Of a stretch of DNA of 60,962 bases, positions 10,701 to 19,165 are shown in pieces. A program made the translations under genes and the position numbers. The DNA is from CAZADH01 sp964483805 (GTDB lineage: Bacteria > Muiribacteriota > Ozemobacteria > Ozemobacterales > Ozemobacteraceae). Position 1 is the stretch's first letter. Each line of letters begins with the position of its first letter. The notes below the pieces were generated by a model. The model was not told where the DNA came from. It saw nothing but the letters and a program-made list of their open reading frames with translations, and did no database searches. The stretch lies in NCBI GenBank assembly GCA_964483805.1, contig CAZADH010000008.1, positions 1-60,962 on the forward strand, read 5' to 3'.

Positions 10701-13700
10701 GCGGTCCGGCTGGCAATACATTGGCAATACGAGCTGGGGCAAGTCCGGAATCCGCTGTTGTCTCCGCAGTTTTGGTGGCCTCGTTGCCCGTGTTTCTCCA
10801 CACGAGTTTGACTGATGCGAACACGGCCACCGTTGCGTGGCAGTTGACTCGGGCCGGCGACCCTGTTCCGACTGCCTTTCGCGCGATGTCCCCGCCGATT
10901 CCACCGGTGCTGCTCACCGCAACCGATTTTCCGGGAAGTGGCTTGTTCTATCTCTGGTACAAGTTTCTCGATTTTGCCGGGAACGCCAGTCCGTTGCGCG
11001 TGACGTCGATCGATGTGCAGGCGCCGAATGTTGCCTATGGTGCGCCGGTGATCGGAATCAACAACGGCGATCCAACGACCAGTCACGGTGGCATAACGGT
11101 ATCGGCCAATGCCCCCGGGAAGAGAACCATGTGGTTGTCAAACGATGGTTCGTTCGCGCGATCTTCGCCAATACTTCTTCCGGCGGCGATGCCGGTGGAT
11201 GTGCTCTGGACGCTCACACCCCAACCTGGGAACAAAGTGGTTTATTCACGTTTTCAGGACGCATCCGGAACATTCACGTTTGCGAATGCCACAATCGTCG
11301 CGGTTGGGCCGGCCAGTCCCAGCATCAGTACGCGAGATATTCAGCCGCTGAACAGCAACTGGGTTAACCTCGAGTTGCGCGCGCCGGGGGCGATCGAGAT
11401 GATCGTCTCTGAAGACCCATATGCAATGAATGCCAGCACGGGGTGGACCGGACTGGTACCCACCCTGCCGTTCGGTTTGCGCAGCCCGGGTGGCACGCAC
11501 ACCATTTATGCCAAGTTTCGCAGTGAGGTCGCCAGCTACATTGAATCCGTCCCTGTGACGTTGACGGTGACCAATGTCAGTGGACCACCAACGAACAACG
11601 ATGCTGCCTTCCGCTTGAGCGGTGACCCTTCATCGGCGGCACTGTCTTCGTGTTTGATCGGTTCGTTGCCGGTGTATTTACATTTTGCCCTCAATGATGC
11701 CAATACCGCATCGATCGCCTGGCGCCTGACGCAGGCCGGTGACCCCGTTCCCACGACCTTCTCGATCGCGACGCCGCCGATGGCGCCGATTCCGATGACC
11801 ATCGGGCAGTTTGGGAGTCCAGGGTTGTTCTATCTCTGGTATCGATTCACCGATGGGGCCGGAAACTCAACACCACTGAAGGTTATGTCCATCGAGATCC
11901 AGTCCCCCAATGCGACCTACGGTGCGCCGACCATCGCGATCAACGATGGTGACCCATCCACGGGTCATGCCGGGGTGGTTGTTACGGTGAGTGCGCCGAA
12001 TCAACAGACCATGTGGTTGTCGAACGATGGATCGTTTGCTCCGTCGACGCCCGTGGCTCTTCCCGCGGTGATGCCTGCCTACGTATCCTGGACACTTCCT
12101 CCACAACCCGGCACCAAGAAGGTTTACGCCCGGTTTCGGGATGCATCGGGGACTTTCACCTTCACGTCAGCCTCGATTGTCACGGTTGGTCCGGCAAACC
12201 CGACGATTTCGACGCGCGATGTTCAACCAATCAACAGCAACTGGGTCAATCTCGATCTATACGCCGAGGGCGCGCTCGAGATGATTGTCTCAGAGAACCC
12301 TCTGGCCATGAACGCAACGACGGGTTGGGCCTTGATGCAGCCGTCGCTGCCTTTCATGCTGCAGAGCCCTGGCGGTGCGCACACGATCTACGCCAAGTTC
12401 CGCAGTGAGACGGCCAGCTACGTTGAATCGTTGCCCGTGTCGGTGTCGGTGACCAACGTCAGCAATCCGCCCACCAACAATACTGCTGCCTTCCGACCAT
12501 CGGCTGATCCAGGTTCGGCGGCGATCACATCGAGCATGGTTGGTTCTCTCCCCGTTTATCTTCACTTCACCCTCAGTGATGCCAACACTGCATCGGTCGC
12601 CTATGCTTTGGCACCGGTTGGGAGTCCAATGCCATCGACGTTCACCATTGCCACCCCCCCAGTCACACCGATTCCCATGGTGGCCTCACAGTTCCCCGGA
12701 AACGGTCAGTTCTATCTCTGGTATCGCTATTTCAATGGCGCTGGCAACGCGACACCGTATGAAATCCTGCCGATGAACATCCAAACACCGTATACCAACT
12801 ATCCACCGCCCGTGGTTAAGATCAACGAGGATGACGCGACGACAAACAGCCCCGCGGTGACGCTCAACATCGACGCGCCGGGGCAAGCATTGATGGCTTT
12901 GTCGGAGGATGGCAACTTCGCCGGTCATGTTGCCGGCGGGTTTGGTCCGGTGATGCCGTACACGTTCAGTTTGTCGCGTCGAGCCGGCGCGATGACGATC
13001 CACGCGAAGTTCATTGATGCATCCGGAACCTATACCTATGCGCGAGATACCATCACTGCAGTCGGCCCGGCGAGCCCTTCAATATCGACTCGCGATGTGC
13101 AGCCCCTCAATACAAACTGGGTCAACCTGCAGCTCTACGCAAATGGCGCACATTGGATGCTGGTTTCGGAAGACGCCAATGACATGGATCTGGCGACCGG
13201 TTGGATTCCTTATCAGACCACGTATTTGAAACAGCTCTTGACGCCAAGCGGTAACCATACGATGTATGCCAAATTCCGAAATGGACCTCTCATTGCTGAC
13301 CCATATATCGAGACGGTTCCAGTATCTGTCGCCGTGTCCAATCTGAACTATGCCCCGTCGGGCAACTCGGCAGCCTTTCGTTTGACCGCGGCCCCGTCTT
13401 CGAATGAAACTCAGCAGATTTCTGTGGGGTCGTTGCCTGTCTATCTGCATTTCACGATTACCGACCCGAACACTGCGACGATCAGTTGGCAACTCGCTTC
13501 CGGTGGGGCGCCGCTGCCGACGGTGTTCAACAACACGAGTGTGCCAGTGGGGCCGATTGCGTTTGGTCCGGGAGGATACACGATTCCGAACGGTGTCAAC
13601 AACTTGTGGTACAAATTCTCAGATGGTGTCGGTAACACGACGCCTCTGAAGGTGACATCGATCGACGTTCTGGGTCCGTTGGTGCGCATCAGTCCGCAAT

Positions 13701-16549
13701 TGCCGCCGTCACTGGGTTCGGGAGAGACCCAGCAGTTCACGGCAACATTGGCGAATGTCAGTGACAACGTGGTTTGGTCGATGATACCGCCGGCGACCGG
13801 TTTCCGGACGGCAGCGACGCCGCCGAGTCAGTATTCGACGGTTTACAACGCCCCGAATCCAGTCTTGCCGACCGACAATTACGTCGACCTGAGCGTCCAG
13901 TTGCAGAGCGACGCGACAGTGTCAGATACCGTGCGGATTTATTTGCATACACAGATTGCCGTGAATGTCAGTAACCTGAGTCCGACCGTGACCTGGGGTA
14001 GTTCGCAGTCGGTATTGGCAACGTTCACCTTCATGCAACCGACCGACGTTATTGTGCTGAGTGCGCCGGTCGCCGGACAAGCAACCTATTCAACGCCGGT
14101 GACCATCGGAAGCGACATTGTGGCGACGATCACCTATACCGCGAATGGGCCATATCCGCCAACGTCGGTCACGACCACGGTCGGGCCGGCCAGTGACCCC
14201 GGCAAGTCGAAAACGATCACCTGGAACATCGTGTCGGGAGACTGGATCAACGTGAACCCAGCTTCGGCAAGTGTGCGACAGAATGGCAGCACGAATTATG
14301 TGGCAGTGACTTCCCAAGATCCTGCCCCGACGAACGTTTACTGGCATGCAACTCAAGGTGGATTTGGCGCGGTACCCCCGGGTGTTCCGGACCTGATTGC
14401 GTCGCCTGGCAACAGCGTCAAATACTGGGCGACTGGTCCGATCGGCCTGGCCAGCGTGATTGCCAGTTTCACAGACCCAACTCTTGTGGTCCGGACGTTC
14501 ACGGTGCCCTTGAATATAACGTCGCCGGTTTCGGTCACTCTCTCCCAGAGTCCTTTGTCACCCGATCTGGCTCTCGCGACGGCAACTTCGATCTTGTATT
14601 CAGCTACGGTTACGAATGCAACCACAACTCAGGTTGCCTGGTTCTATCGGTGTGCCTCCGAGCCGACATGGTGGCCCGCTGGTTCGACGGCTTCGTCGGC
14701 GGTGGCCGATGGGTCGCTGAGTACCTCCGGTCAGTACCAACCCCCAGCTACGTATCCGCAGTATCCATGGGGGAACGGGGCGCCGAGTCGACAGATTTAT
14801 GTCTCGGCGCGGAGTCTTGATGATCCGACGGCGTCGGCCGTGGCCACGATCAATCTGAAAGACCCTCTCGAGGTCCACATCTTTCAGGGCTTTTCCAATG
14901 CCGGTCCGGAGATCGGGACCACGAGCGCCGATGCAAGCACGCTTCCAGGTATTGATGTGACCCTCGAGGTTGGGACTCTGCAGTGTTTCGCGGAGATGCG
15001 CAATGCGCCGCTTGGCGCGAATCTGACGGCGAAATGGTATGTGCAAGATATTGAAGGTGGAAATACGACGTATGGTACGATCGATGCCACCGGAAAATAC
15101 ACGGCTCCAGATACTCGTCCCACCTCGTTCGTCATCATCAAGGCTGTCAGCAACGCTGACGTGTCAAAGTCTGCACGCGCGAAGATAAACCTGCTCGATT
15201 TCTGGGCACCTCGTTCTGGCCCGTCAGCAGCGGGTTTGCATGATGTTACGAACGCAACGGACTCGGTCTACTCGGTTCTGCTCGATCCGACTACGCCGGC
15301 GGCAGCCAACAAGCGACTGTTTTGTGGAACGAATGGGCATGGGGTGTATTCGGCCCAGGCACCGACGACGGGCACGGGAACCAATTGGCTGGATGCGGCC
15401 ATTCAATGGGCCGGCGCCGTGCCGTTGTCAACGCCAGCGATCGGGGCCGGAAGTCAATACATCGTCAATGGTTTGACGATTAGTCTGCAGCATCCATTGC
15501 GCATTGTGGCAGCAACTGCGAGCGGGGCGTGGTTGTCCACCGACGGTGGTTCGACCTTCGCTGCTTTGACGATTCCGGGAATCCGGCCAATTCCTCTTTC
15601 TGCGCAGAATTATGGCGCTTCATTTACCACGGCATTTTCGACGGCATTGATCAGCCCGGTTGATGACACCTATCTGTTTCTGGTCGGTCGCAATCAGGGT
15701 GTGTTGCGCTACACATGGAACGGAGCTACGTATGTCTACAACGGTACGTTGTACGATGACATGCAGATCTATAGCAAGATTGAGTTTGCCAATACCACTT
15801 GGACGGAAGACCCGCCCGCGTCGCCTACAACGCATGTGTACGAGAATCCTTATGTTGTTCAAACCTCCTCGAGTTCAATGCAGTTCAATTGCATTGCTGC
15901 AGACCCGGTCAATGCCGACGTCATCTACGTTGGATACTCGGATTATCTGGTTTCGCACGCACCTGATGTCTTCGAACGCGGGTATCTCAAGTTTCAAAGT
16001 GCAAGGTCGTCTCATTACATTAGTGAGGCCACGGTCACCGTGTTCCGCCAAGGTATAAACCCCCCCCCCTTCACGGACGTCGATGACTATACGCCCGCGC
16101 TTCCATTTCCGCCGTACGGACGAATCTCGATATCCCCCTTCTACTCTGTTACGGCCAACTGTGTTCGCTGGATCGATGGTTCTGCCGTGGGTTTGATTTT
16201 GTCGATGGCGGTGGATCCGAACACGCCGACGACCGTCTGGAAAGGTCGGAGCGACGGCGTGTTCAGAACGACCAACGATGGGACCACTTGGTCGCAGTTG
16301 GGGGCGTATGCAAACGTGCGGAGTGTCTTGGTTGATCCGATCAATACGGTTAACGTCTATCTCGGCTGCGAAACCGGACTTTATCTGACCCGCGATGCTG
16401 GTGCGACGTGGAAACAAATCAAGACGGGGCTTGAAGGGCACACAACCATCAACTCGCTGTCATTGTCTCCTGGTGGCTGGGGTTTCCGCCGATTGTTCTC
16501 GGCAACCACGGCGGGTGTTTACATGGGGAACACCACACTGGATTTCTAG
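7748..16549 (+). CDS. Giant repeat-containing surface lipoprotein with C-terminal Asp-box propeller repeats
   Basis: This 2,933-residue protein is probably anchored in the envelope. The start at ATG 7748 leads to a basic segment, a hydrophobic helix (WLIVVVLLFAVGVF) and a lipobox-like VFGC followed by ten consecutive glycines. A carboxypeptidase-regulatory-like or Fn3-like stretch follows (about residues 50-280). From about residue 620 to 1980 there are repeated units containing MWLSNDGSF, VYARFRDASGTF, STRDVQPLNSNWVNL and TIYAKFRS. The later units are 294 residues long. After Ig-like stretches (SPQLPPSLGSGETQQFTATL; NPASASVRQNGSTNYVAV), the last about 430 residues carry Asp-box motifs STDGGSTF, TTNDGTTW and TRDAGATW, typical of BNR/sortilin-type propellers. 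The function is unknown; adhesion or structural display is an inference. Base and codon use is visibly less GC-rich than in neighbours, hinting at transfer or relaxed constraint. Confidence 0.88.
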   Translation: MRSPLHYSHPESSNPTVPPRKPGASSKLHWLIVVVLLFAVGVFGCLGGGGGGGGGGSSVIGPAGNTQVAVSGRAFFADRNLYGNIAISLVAGGNATLASTWPRASVTGRVTATTQTDGLGNFSFGVNEVSPGLYSLAATTGDNEVVFAKSVQVVSGNTSSVIDTALLAVASAKIDQIGSVSLRITFSSNAEATSRVRYYPASSPSSVIDLTVNDLPGTRHQKLVTGLVPNTGYVFEVVLHGSDNQDAGYAGLTANTTPGVGPSNLSIAINAGDVETHRKEVEILLSAEGATQMRLGTTEDLSNLSWEGYASNRVYNLPEGDGTKRIYVQFRDQAGRVSPIISDAIRLAADVRGYIGVWINKGSTVTKDTAVNLTLLYPGASKMIISPTEDFFDARWEFYSPSRAWNLAAGDGEKRVYAKFDAGSVSPAFSAGISLNTTGPVVAIKINNGALKTNNATVLLSLSGNNNPSEMQIQNGSSDFSQIPIWQGFANTVSWTLESGEGTKVVFARFRDRLGNVFGPISANIIVDTIAPSDYAFTINGGASSTISPKVTLGISAVDANWITISNREDLSEPVTERFKTLREWPLAGYGLQTVYMTFTDDASNTTSPISRTINVTGNAPVLIINGGDAFTTSSRVDLSVVATQQAKLWLSNDGNFNAVTPVNPPVGTTTISWNLPHRAGNRTVYAKFLDLQGVTNFANDAILTVGPASSSITCRDAQPLVTNPVNLGLYAEGATDMIVSEELTAMGGLTGWIPYSARSAFVLQAGVGPHSIYAKFRNSATDWIESEPITLSVTVATGAVIGLATPSLVINGNDPFTRRSNVTLTIAAASQTQMWLSNDGAFTGLSPLVPPAPPGYVSWMLSPQAGVKTVYARFVDASGSFSYANDSVEAIGPASTSVSTRDSLPLSSNWVNLDLYAEGATEMMISEDQTAMLGNAGWTSFLPRFPFRLLDGGGTHVVWVKFRNSTVNGIESVPQSLVLTVNNSGPAGNTLAIRAGASPESAVVSAVLVASLPVFLHTSLTDANTATVAWQLTRAGDPVPTAFRAMSPPIPPVLLTATDFPGSGLFYLWYKFLDFAGNASPLRVTSIDVQAPNVAYGAPVIGINNGDPTTSHGGITVSANAPGKRTMWLSNDGSFARSSPILLPAAMPVDVLWTLTPQPGNKVVYSRFQDASGTFTFANATIVAVGPASPSISTRDIQPLNSNWVNLELRAPGAIEMIVSEDPYAMNASTGWTGLVPTLPFGLRSPGGTHTIYAKFRSEVASYIESVPVTLTVTNVSGPPTNNDAAFRLSGDPSSAALSSCLIGSLPVYLHFALNDANTASIAWRLTQAGDPVPTTFSIATPPMAPIPMTIGQFGSPGLFYLWYRFTDGAGNSTPLKVMSIEIQSPNATYGAPTIAINDGDPSTGHAGVVVTVSAPNQQTMWLSNDGSFAPSTPVALPAVMPAYVSWTLPPQPGTKKVYARFRDASGTFTFTSASIVTVGPANPTISTRDVQPINSNWVNLDLYAEGALEMIVSENPLAMNATTGWALMQPSLPFMLQSPGGAHTIYAKFRSETASYVESLPVSVSVTNVSNPPTNNTAAFRPSADPGSAAITSSMVGSLPVYLHFTLSDANTASVAYALAPVGSPMPSTFTIATPPVTPIPMVASQFPGNGQFYLWYRYFNGAGNATPYEILPMNIQTPYTNYPPPVVKINEDDATTNSPAVTLNIDAPGQALMALSEDGNFAGHVAGGFGPVMPYTFSLSRRAGAMTIHAKFIDASGTYTYARDTITAVGPASPSISTRDVQPLNTNWVNLQLYANGAHWMLVSEDANDMDLATGWIPYQTTYLKQLLTPSGNHTMYAKFRNGPLIADPYIETVPVSVAVSNLNYAPSGNSAAFRLTAAPSSNETQQISVGSLPVYLHFTITDPNTATISWQLASGGAPLPTVFNNTSVPVGPIAFGPGGYTIPNGVNNLWYKFSDGVGNTTPLKVTSIDVLGPLVRISPQLPPSLGSGETQQFTATLANVSDNVVWSMIPPATGFRTAATPPSQYSTVYNAPNPVLPTDNYVDLSVQLQSDATVSDTVRIYLHTQIAVNVSNLSPTVTWGSSQSVLATFTFMQPTDVIVLSAPVAGQATYSTPVTIGSDIVATITYTANGPYPPTSVTTTVGPASDPGKSKTITWNIVSGDWINVNPASASVRQNGSTNYVAVTSQDPAPTNVYWHATQGGFGAVPPGVPDLIASPGNSVKYWATGPIGLASVIASFTDPTLVVRTFTVPLNITSPVSVTLSQSPLSPDLALATATSILYSATVTNATTTQVAWFYRCASEPTWWPAGSTASSAVADGSLSTSGQYQPPATYPQYPWGNGAPSRQIYVSARSLDDPTASAVATINLKDPLEVHIFQGFSNAGPEIGTTSADASTLPGIDVTLEVGTLQCFAEMRNAPLGANLTAKWYVQDIEGGNTTYGTIDATGKYTAPDTRPTSFVIIKAVSNADVSKSARAKINLLDFWAPRSGPSAAGLHDVTNATDSVYSVLLDPTTPAAANKRLFCGTNGHGVYSAQAPTTGTGTNWLDAAIQWAGAVPLSTPAIGAGSQYIVNGLTISLQHPLRIVAATASGAWLSTDGGSTFAALTIPGIRPIPLSAQNYGASFTTAFSTALISPVDDTYLFLVGRNQGVLRYTWNGATYVYNGTLYDDMQIYSKIEFANTTWTEDPPASPTTHVYENPYVVQTSSSSMQFNCIAADPVNADVIYVGYSDYLVSHAPDVFERGYLKFQSARSSHYISEATVTVFRQGINPPPFTDVDDYTPALPFPPYGRISISPFYSVTANCVRWIDGSAVGLILSMAVDPNTPTTVWKGRSDGVFRTTNDGTTWSQLGAYANVRSVLVDPINTVNVYLGCETGLYLTRDAGATWKQIKTGLEGHTTINSLSLSPGGWGFRRLFSATTAGVYMGNTTLDF
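9607..13680 (+). repeat. Long in-frame tandem repeats in the giant lipoprotein gene
   Basis: Comparable unit starts (I-N-N/D/G-G-D-type sequence) fall near 9607, 10165, 11044, 11926 and 12808. The last intervals are 879, 882 and 882 bp, while the first is 558 bp and lacks one subdomain. Units are diverged at the DNA level but clearly homologous in protein, for example VGSLPVYLHF and GNATPY/GNSTPL in successive copies. Confidence 0.8.
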
Positions 16550-16634
16550 AATCGGTTACGCGTGGTAGCCCTTGATTCATGGGGCAATCGGGAACACCGA
16601 AGACATTTGGTGCGACCAGGCGCCGCATCTCGCC

Positions 16635-16820
16635 TCACCACCGAAACGCCGTTGGTGCGCCGACGTGGACCTCGTGACCGCCGAGATCGCGGGTGTGGGT
16701 GGCGTCGGGCGCGAGGGGGCACAACAGGTAGTTCTTGCCGGCCGGATAGGCGTCGCGAAAGCGTGCCAGGCCTTTGCCATCGGCACGGCGGTGGTCCCAC
16801 TTGCATTCGATAACGTCGAC
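16635..16820 (-). pseudogene. Truncated duplicate of the 3' end of the DUF4143-type ATPase gene
   Basis: On the minus strand this reads VDVIECKWDHRRADGKGLAR and continues to a stop after AFRW, matching the last about 62 codons of the intact ATPase gene at 17870-19015. By eye, about ten differences occur over some 185 bp against 17884-18067. No start or upstream ATPase sequence is present, so this is a remnant. It has the same orientation as the intact copy and lies on the other side of the HEPN/MNT module, which makes the module flanked by direct repeats. Confidence 0.85.
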
Positions 16821-16972
16821 TTATTACTCCTGTCCGAAGTCTGACCCGGGGTCTTCGCTTTATTGGCCTGCCTTGGGTGATCTCAGGCTCCTTGCCATCG
16901 CTCGAGATGCAGCATAGACTATTCTTGGATTCAGTTGAGCATCAGGTCATTTCGCGTGGAGAAAACGTCACT

Positions 16973-17293
16973 TTGGTTACACGAACTGACATCACGAATT
17001 TTGCGGCGGCATTGGCCCGCGAGTTTAGCCCACAGCGAGTCGTTCTGTTCGGTTCACACGCCCGAAACGATGCCCGAGTCGACTCCGATGTCGACCTGCT
17101 GGTCATCATGCCGCGCGTGACGCGGCCGATTTCTCTGGCCGCTGAGATGGTGACCAGACTGAGGCCGCGCTTCGCGGTCGACCTGCTGATTCGAACCCCA
17201 AAGCAGATTCGAGAGCGACTGGCAGCCAACGATTTTTTTCTGCGCAACGTCATCGAGTCGGGCGAAACCCTGTATGAAGCCGCTCACAACTGA
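16973..17293 (+). CDS. MNT-type minimal nucleotidyltransferase (antitoxin of a HEPN/MNT pair), copy 1
   Basis: The protein has the minimal nucleotidyltransferase signature GSHARNDARVDSDVDLLVI, in which GSxA and the DxD pair bind nucleotide and metal. In HEPN/MNT toxin-antitoxin pairs this partner nucleotidylates, and so silences, the HEPN RNase. I chose TTG at 16973 because GGAG lies at 16958-16961 and because the resulting length (106 residues) matches the paralogue at 30956. An ATG at 16910 in the same frame is an alternative that would add 21 residues. The stop overlaps the start of the HEPN gene by 20 bp, which implies coupled translation. Confidence 0.82.
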   Translation: MVTRTDITNFAAALAREFSPQRVVLFGSHARNDARVDSDVDLLVIMPRVTRPISLAAEMVTRLRPRFAVDLLIRTPKQIRERLAANDFFLRNVIESGETLYEAAHN

Positions 17294-17657
17294 GTGGGTC
17301 ACCAAGGCCGAGGGCGACTTTGCCACCGCGACACGCGAGTCTCGCGCCCGCAAGGCTCCGAATCCGGATGCCGTCTGCTTTCATGCCCAACAGTGCATAG
17401 AGAAGTATCTGAAGGCATTGTTGCAGGAAACCGGGAACGAGTTTCCTCGCACGCACAACCTGCTTCACCTGCTTGATCTCCTGGGTTCCGCTGATCCGAG
17501 TCTGGACGAAATACGCGCGGATCTCAGTGTATTGAATGTGTATGCTGTCGCCGTTCGTTACCCCGGAGACTCGGCAGATCGGGACGACTCCAAGAGCGCC
17601 ATGACGCTATGTCGCAAAATCCGAAAACGGCTTCGCGCAGCGCTTAATCTCCGGTGA
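17274..17657 (+). CDS. HEPN domain protein (toxin partner), copy 1
   Basis: This 127-residue all-helical protein carries the HEPN signature CFHAQQCIEKYLKALLQE and RTHNLLHLL. RTHNLLH fits the loose Rx4-6H pattern of HEPN RNases. Its ATG at 17274 lies inside the 3' end of the nucleotidyltransferase gene. Such pairs act as toxin-antitoxin or abortive-infection modules; whether this one is toxic is not shown by sequence. A paralogous pair lies at 30956-31676. Confidence 0.82.
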   Translation: MKPLTTEWVTKAEGDFATATRESRARKAPNPDAVCFHAQQCIEKYLKALLQETGNEFPRTHNLLHLLDLLGSADPSLDEIRADLSVLNVYAVAVRYPGDSADRDDSKSAMTLCRKIRKRLRAALNLR

Positions 17658-17710
17658 TCTGCCTTTTCTTCTCCGGAAACAGCCAAACGCGGACCTACCC
17701 GAAAGGCAGA

Positions 17711-17732
17711 GGGGACGCGGGTCCCCGTGTTT
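17711..17732 (+). terminator. Weak hairpin after the HEPN gene
   Basis: GGGGAC (17711-17716) pairs with GTCCCC (17721-17726), followed by GTGTTT. The short stem and poor T-run make this a weak call. The rest of 17658-17869 shows no gene. Confidence 0.35.
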
Positions 17733-17869
17733 GATCAATACATTCGCCTTCAAGAAGGTAGCTTGACCCGAAACGGGCCCCACGTCCGGTAACATGTTGT
17801 ATTGCCAACGCATCCACACTACGACGTAGTTCCTCGTCAACTGCGCGTGTTTTTGAGTATTCGGAGCAA

Positions 17870-19015
17870 TCAGTGTCCACACGACCACCGAAACGCCGTT
17901 GGTGCGCCGACGTGGACCTCGTGACCGCCGAGATCGCGGGTGTGCGTGGCTTCGTGCGCAAGAGGGCACAACAGGTAGTTCTTGCCGGCCGGATAGGCGT
18001 CGCGAAAGCGTACGAGGCCTTTGCCATCGGCGCGGCGGTGGTCCCACTTGCACTCGATAACATCGACTTGTTCGTGGGCGCGGGGCAGGACGAAGTCGAC
18101 CTCATGCCCGGTGCTGGTGCGCCAGAAATGAATCGGCTCATGCGGACGATGCGCCAACAGATACTCCAGGACAACGTGTTCCCACAAGACGTCCATGTCG
18201 CTGGGGCGCACGGGGTCCCAGCCGCGGAAAAAACTGACGAAACCCGTGTCGAAGCCGTACAGTTTCGGCGTCTTGACCAGTTCTTTCTGGCTGTCTCGAT
18301 GGTAGGGCCGAACCACCGTCGCCGCGTGAGTGATCTCGAGCGCGCGCACGTGGGCCTCGATCGTCGGTCGCGAAATCCCCAGTTCGCGGGCAGCCCGTGA
18401 TACCTCGAACAAACCGCCGCTCTGCCTCAGAACGAACTCGAGCACCATGTTGAACTTCCTGCTCTCACGAAATCCGAACAGTTGCTGAATGTCGCGAGAG
18501 AAGAACGAATCGGCCCATTCCCGATAGAACTCCGGATCCTTGTCGTCGGCCAACAAAGCCTGCGGAAATCCACCGTGATAGAGACGCTTCGGCAGCGATC
18601 GACACCCGAACTCATCCAGTTCGTCGAGCAGGACGGGCACGAGGTGAACAAGGCGTTTTCGTCCAGCCAGCGTATCCTTGAATGAACGGGTCGCGGCCAC
18701 TGTCGATGAACCGGTGGCCAGAATCCGGATGTGGGGAAACTCATCGGCCCCGATTTTGAGAATGCGTGCGGGCTCTGGCAACTGGTGGATCTCATCGAAG
18801 ACGACAACGGACCGGTCGAGATCGCGGAAGAACCGTTCCGGATCGGCCGTCCGCGCTGCGCTCGACGGCAGGTCGCAGTTCACATACACCGCGTCGTCGC
18901 CGAGAGCCTTGGCAAGTGTCGTTTTGCCCAGACGGCGTAGTCCAGCAAGCCAGACAATCGGCGCCGACTTCCAGGCCCGATGGATGCGATCGATCCAGAA
19001 CTGTCGGTGAATCAT
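17870..19015 (-). CDS. AAA-family ATPase with DUF4143-type C-terminal domain
   Basis: The 381-residue protein begins MIHRQFWIDRIHRAWK and has a Walker A variant GLRRLGKTTL (about residues 25-34), Walker B VVVFDEIHQL, a sensor-like ATGSS, a winged-helix-like middle (SRAARELGISRPTIEAHVRA) and a C-terminal part with EVDFVLP and VIECKW resembling a PD-(D/E)xK-like fold. This is the layout of the common ATPase/DUF4143 family, whose role is poorly defined and often linked to mobile or accessory DNA. The ATG at 19015 is the natural start. The upstream sequence is AT-rich, with promoter-like TATACT/TATATT on this strand. A 3' fragment of this gene is duplicated at 16635-16820. Confidence 0.88.
   Translation of the reverse strand: MIHRQFWIDRIHRAWKSAPIVWLAGLRRLGKTTLAKALGDDAVYVNCDLPSSAARTADPERFFRDLDRSVVVFDEIHQLPEPARILKIGADEFPHIRILATGSSTVAATRSFKDTLAGRKRLVHLVPVLLDELDEFGCRSLPKRLYHGGFPQALLADDKDPEFYREWADSFFSRDIQQLFGFRESRKFNMVLEFVLRQSGGLFEVSRAARELGISRPTIEAHVRALEITHAATVVRPYHRDSQKELVKTPKLYGFDTGFVSFFRGWDPVRPSDMDVLWEHVVLEYLLAHRPHEPIHFWRTSTGHEVDFVLPRAHEQVDVIECKWDHRRADGKGLVRFRDAYPAGKNYLLCPLAHEATHTRDLGGHEVHVGAPTAFRWSCGH
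17884..18067. repeat. Direct repeat partner of 16637-16820
   Basis: This stretch of the ATPase gene and 16637-16820 are alike at roughly 95% by eye, in the same orientation and about 1,247 bp apart. They bracket the HEPN/MNT module. Confidence 0.85.
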
Positions 19016-19165
19016 GCAGCCATACCTACCATTTAGACGGATGAAATATAAAGTATAGGTTACTAATGCACCGATGCCCCTGCCACGGTTCTTGCGGCCG
19101 CATGGAGATTGCGGGTAGCGACCGACATGGTTGGTGTATCATGAGACAGCAGTGGGGTGCAGTCG

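Noticed and set aside
9607..13680. Regular spacing considered as a CRISPR-like array
   Set aside because: The period is about 880 bp, units are in-frame coding repeats and there are no spacers.
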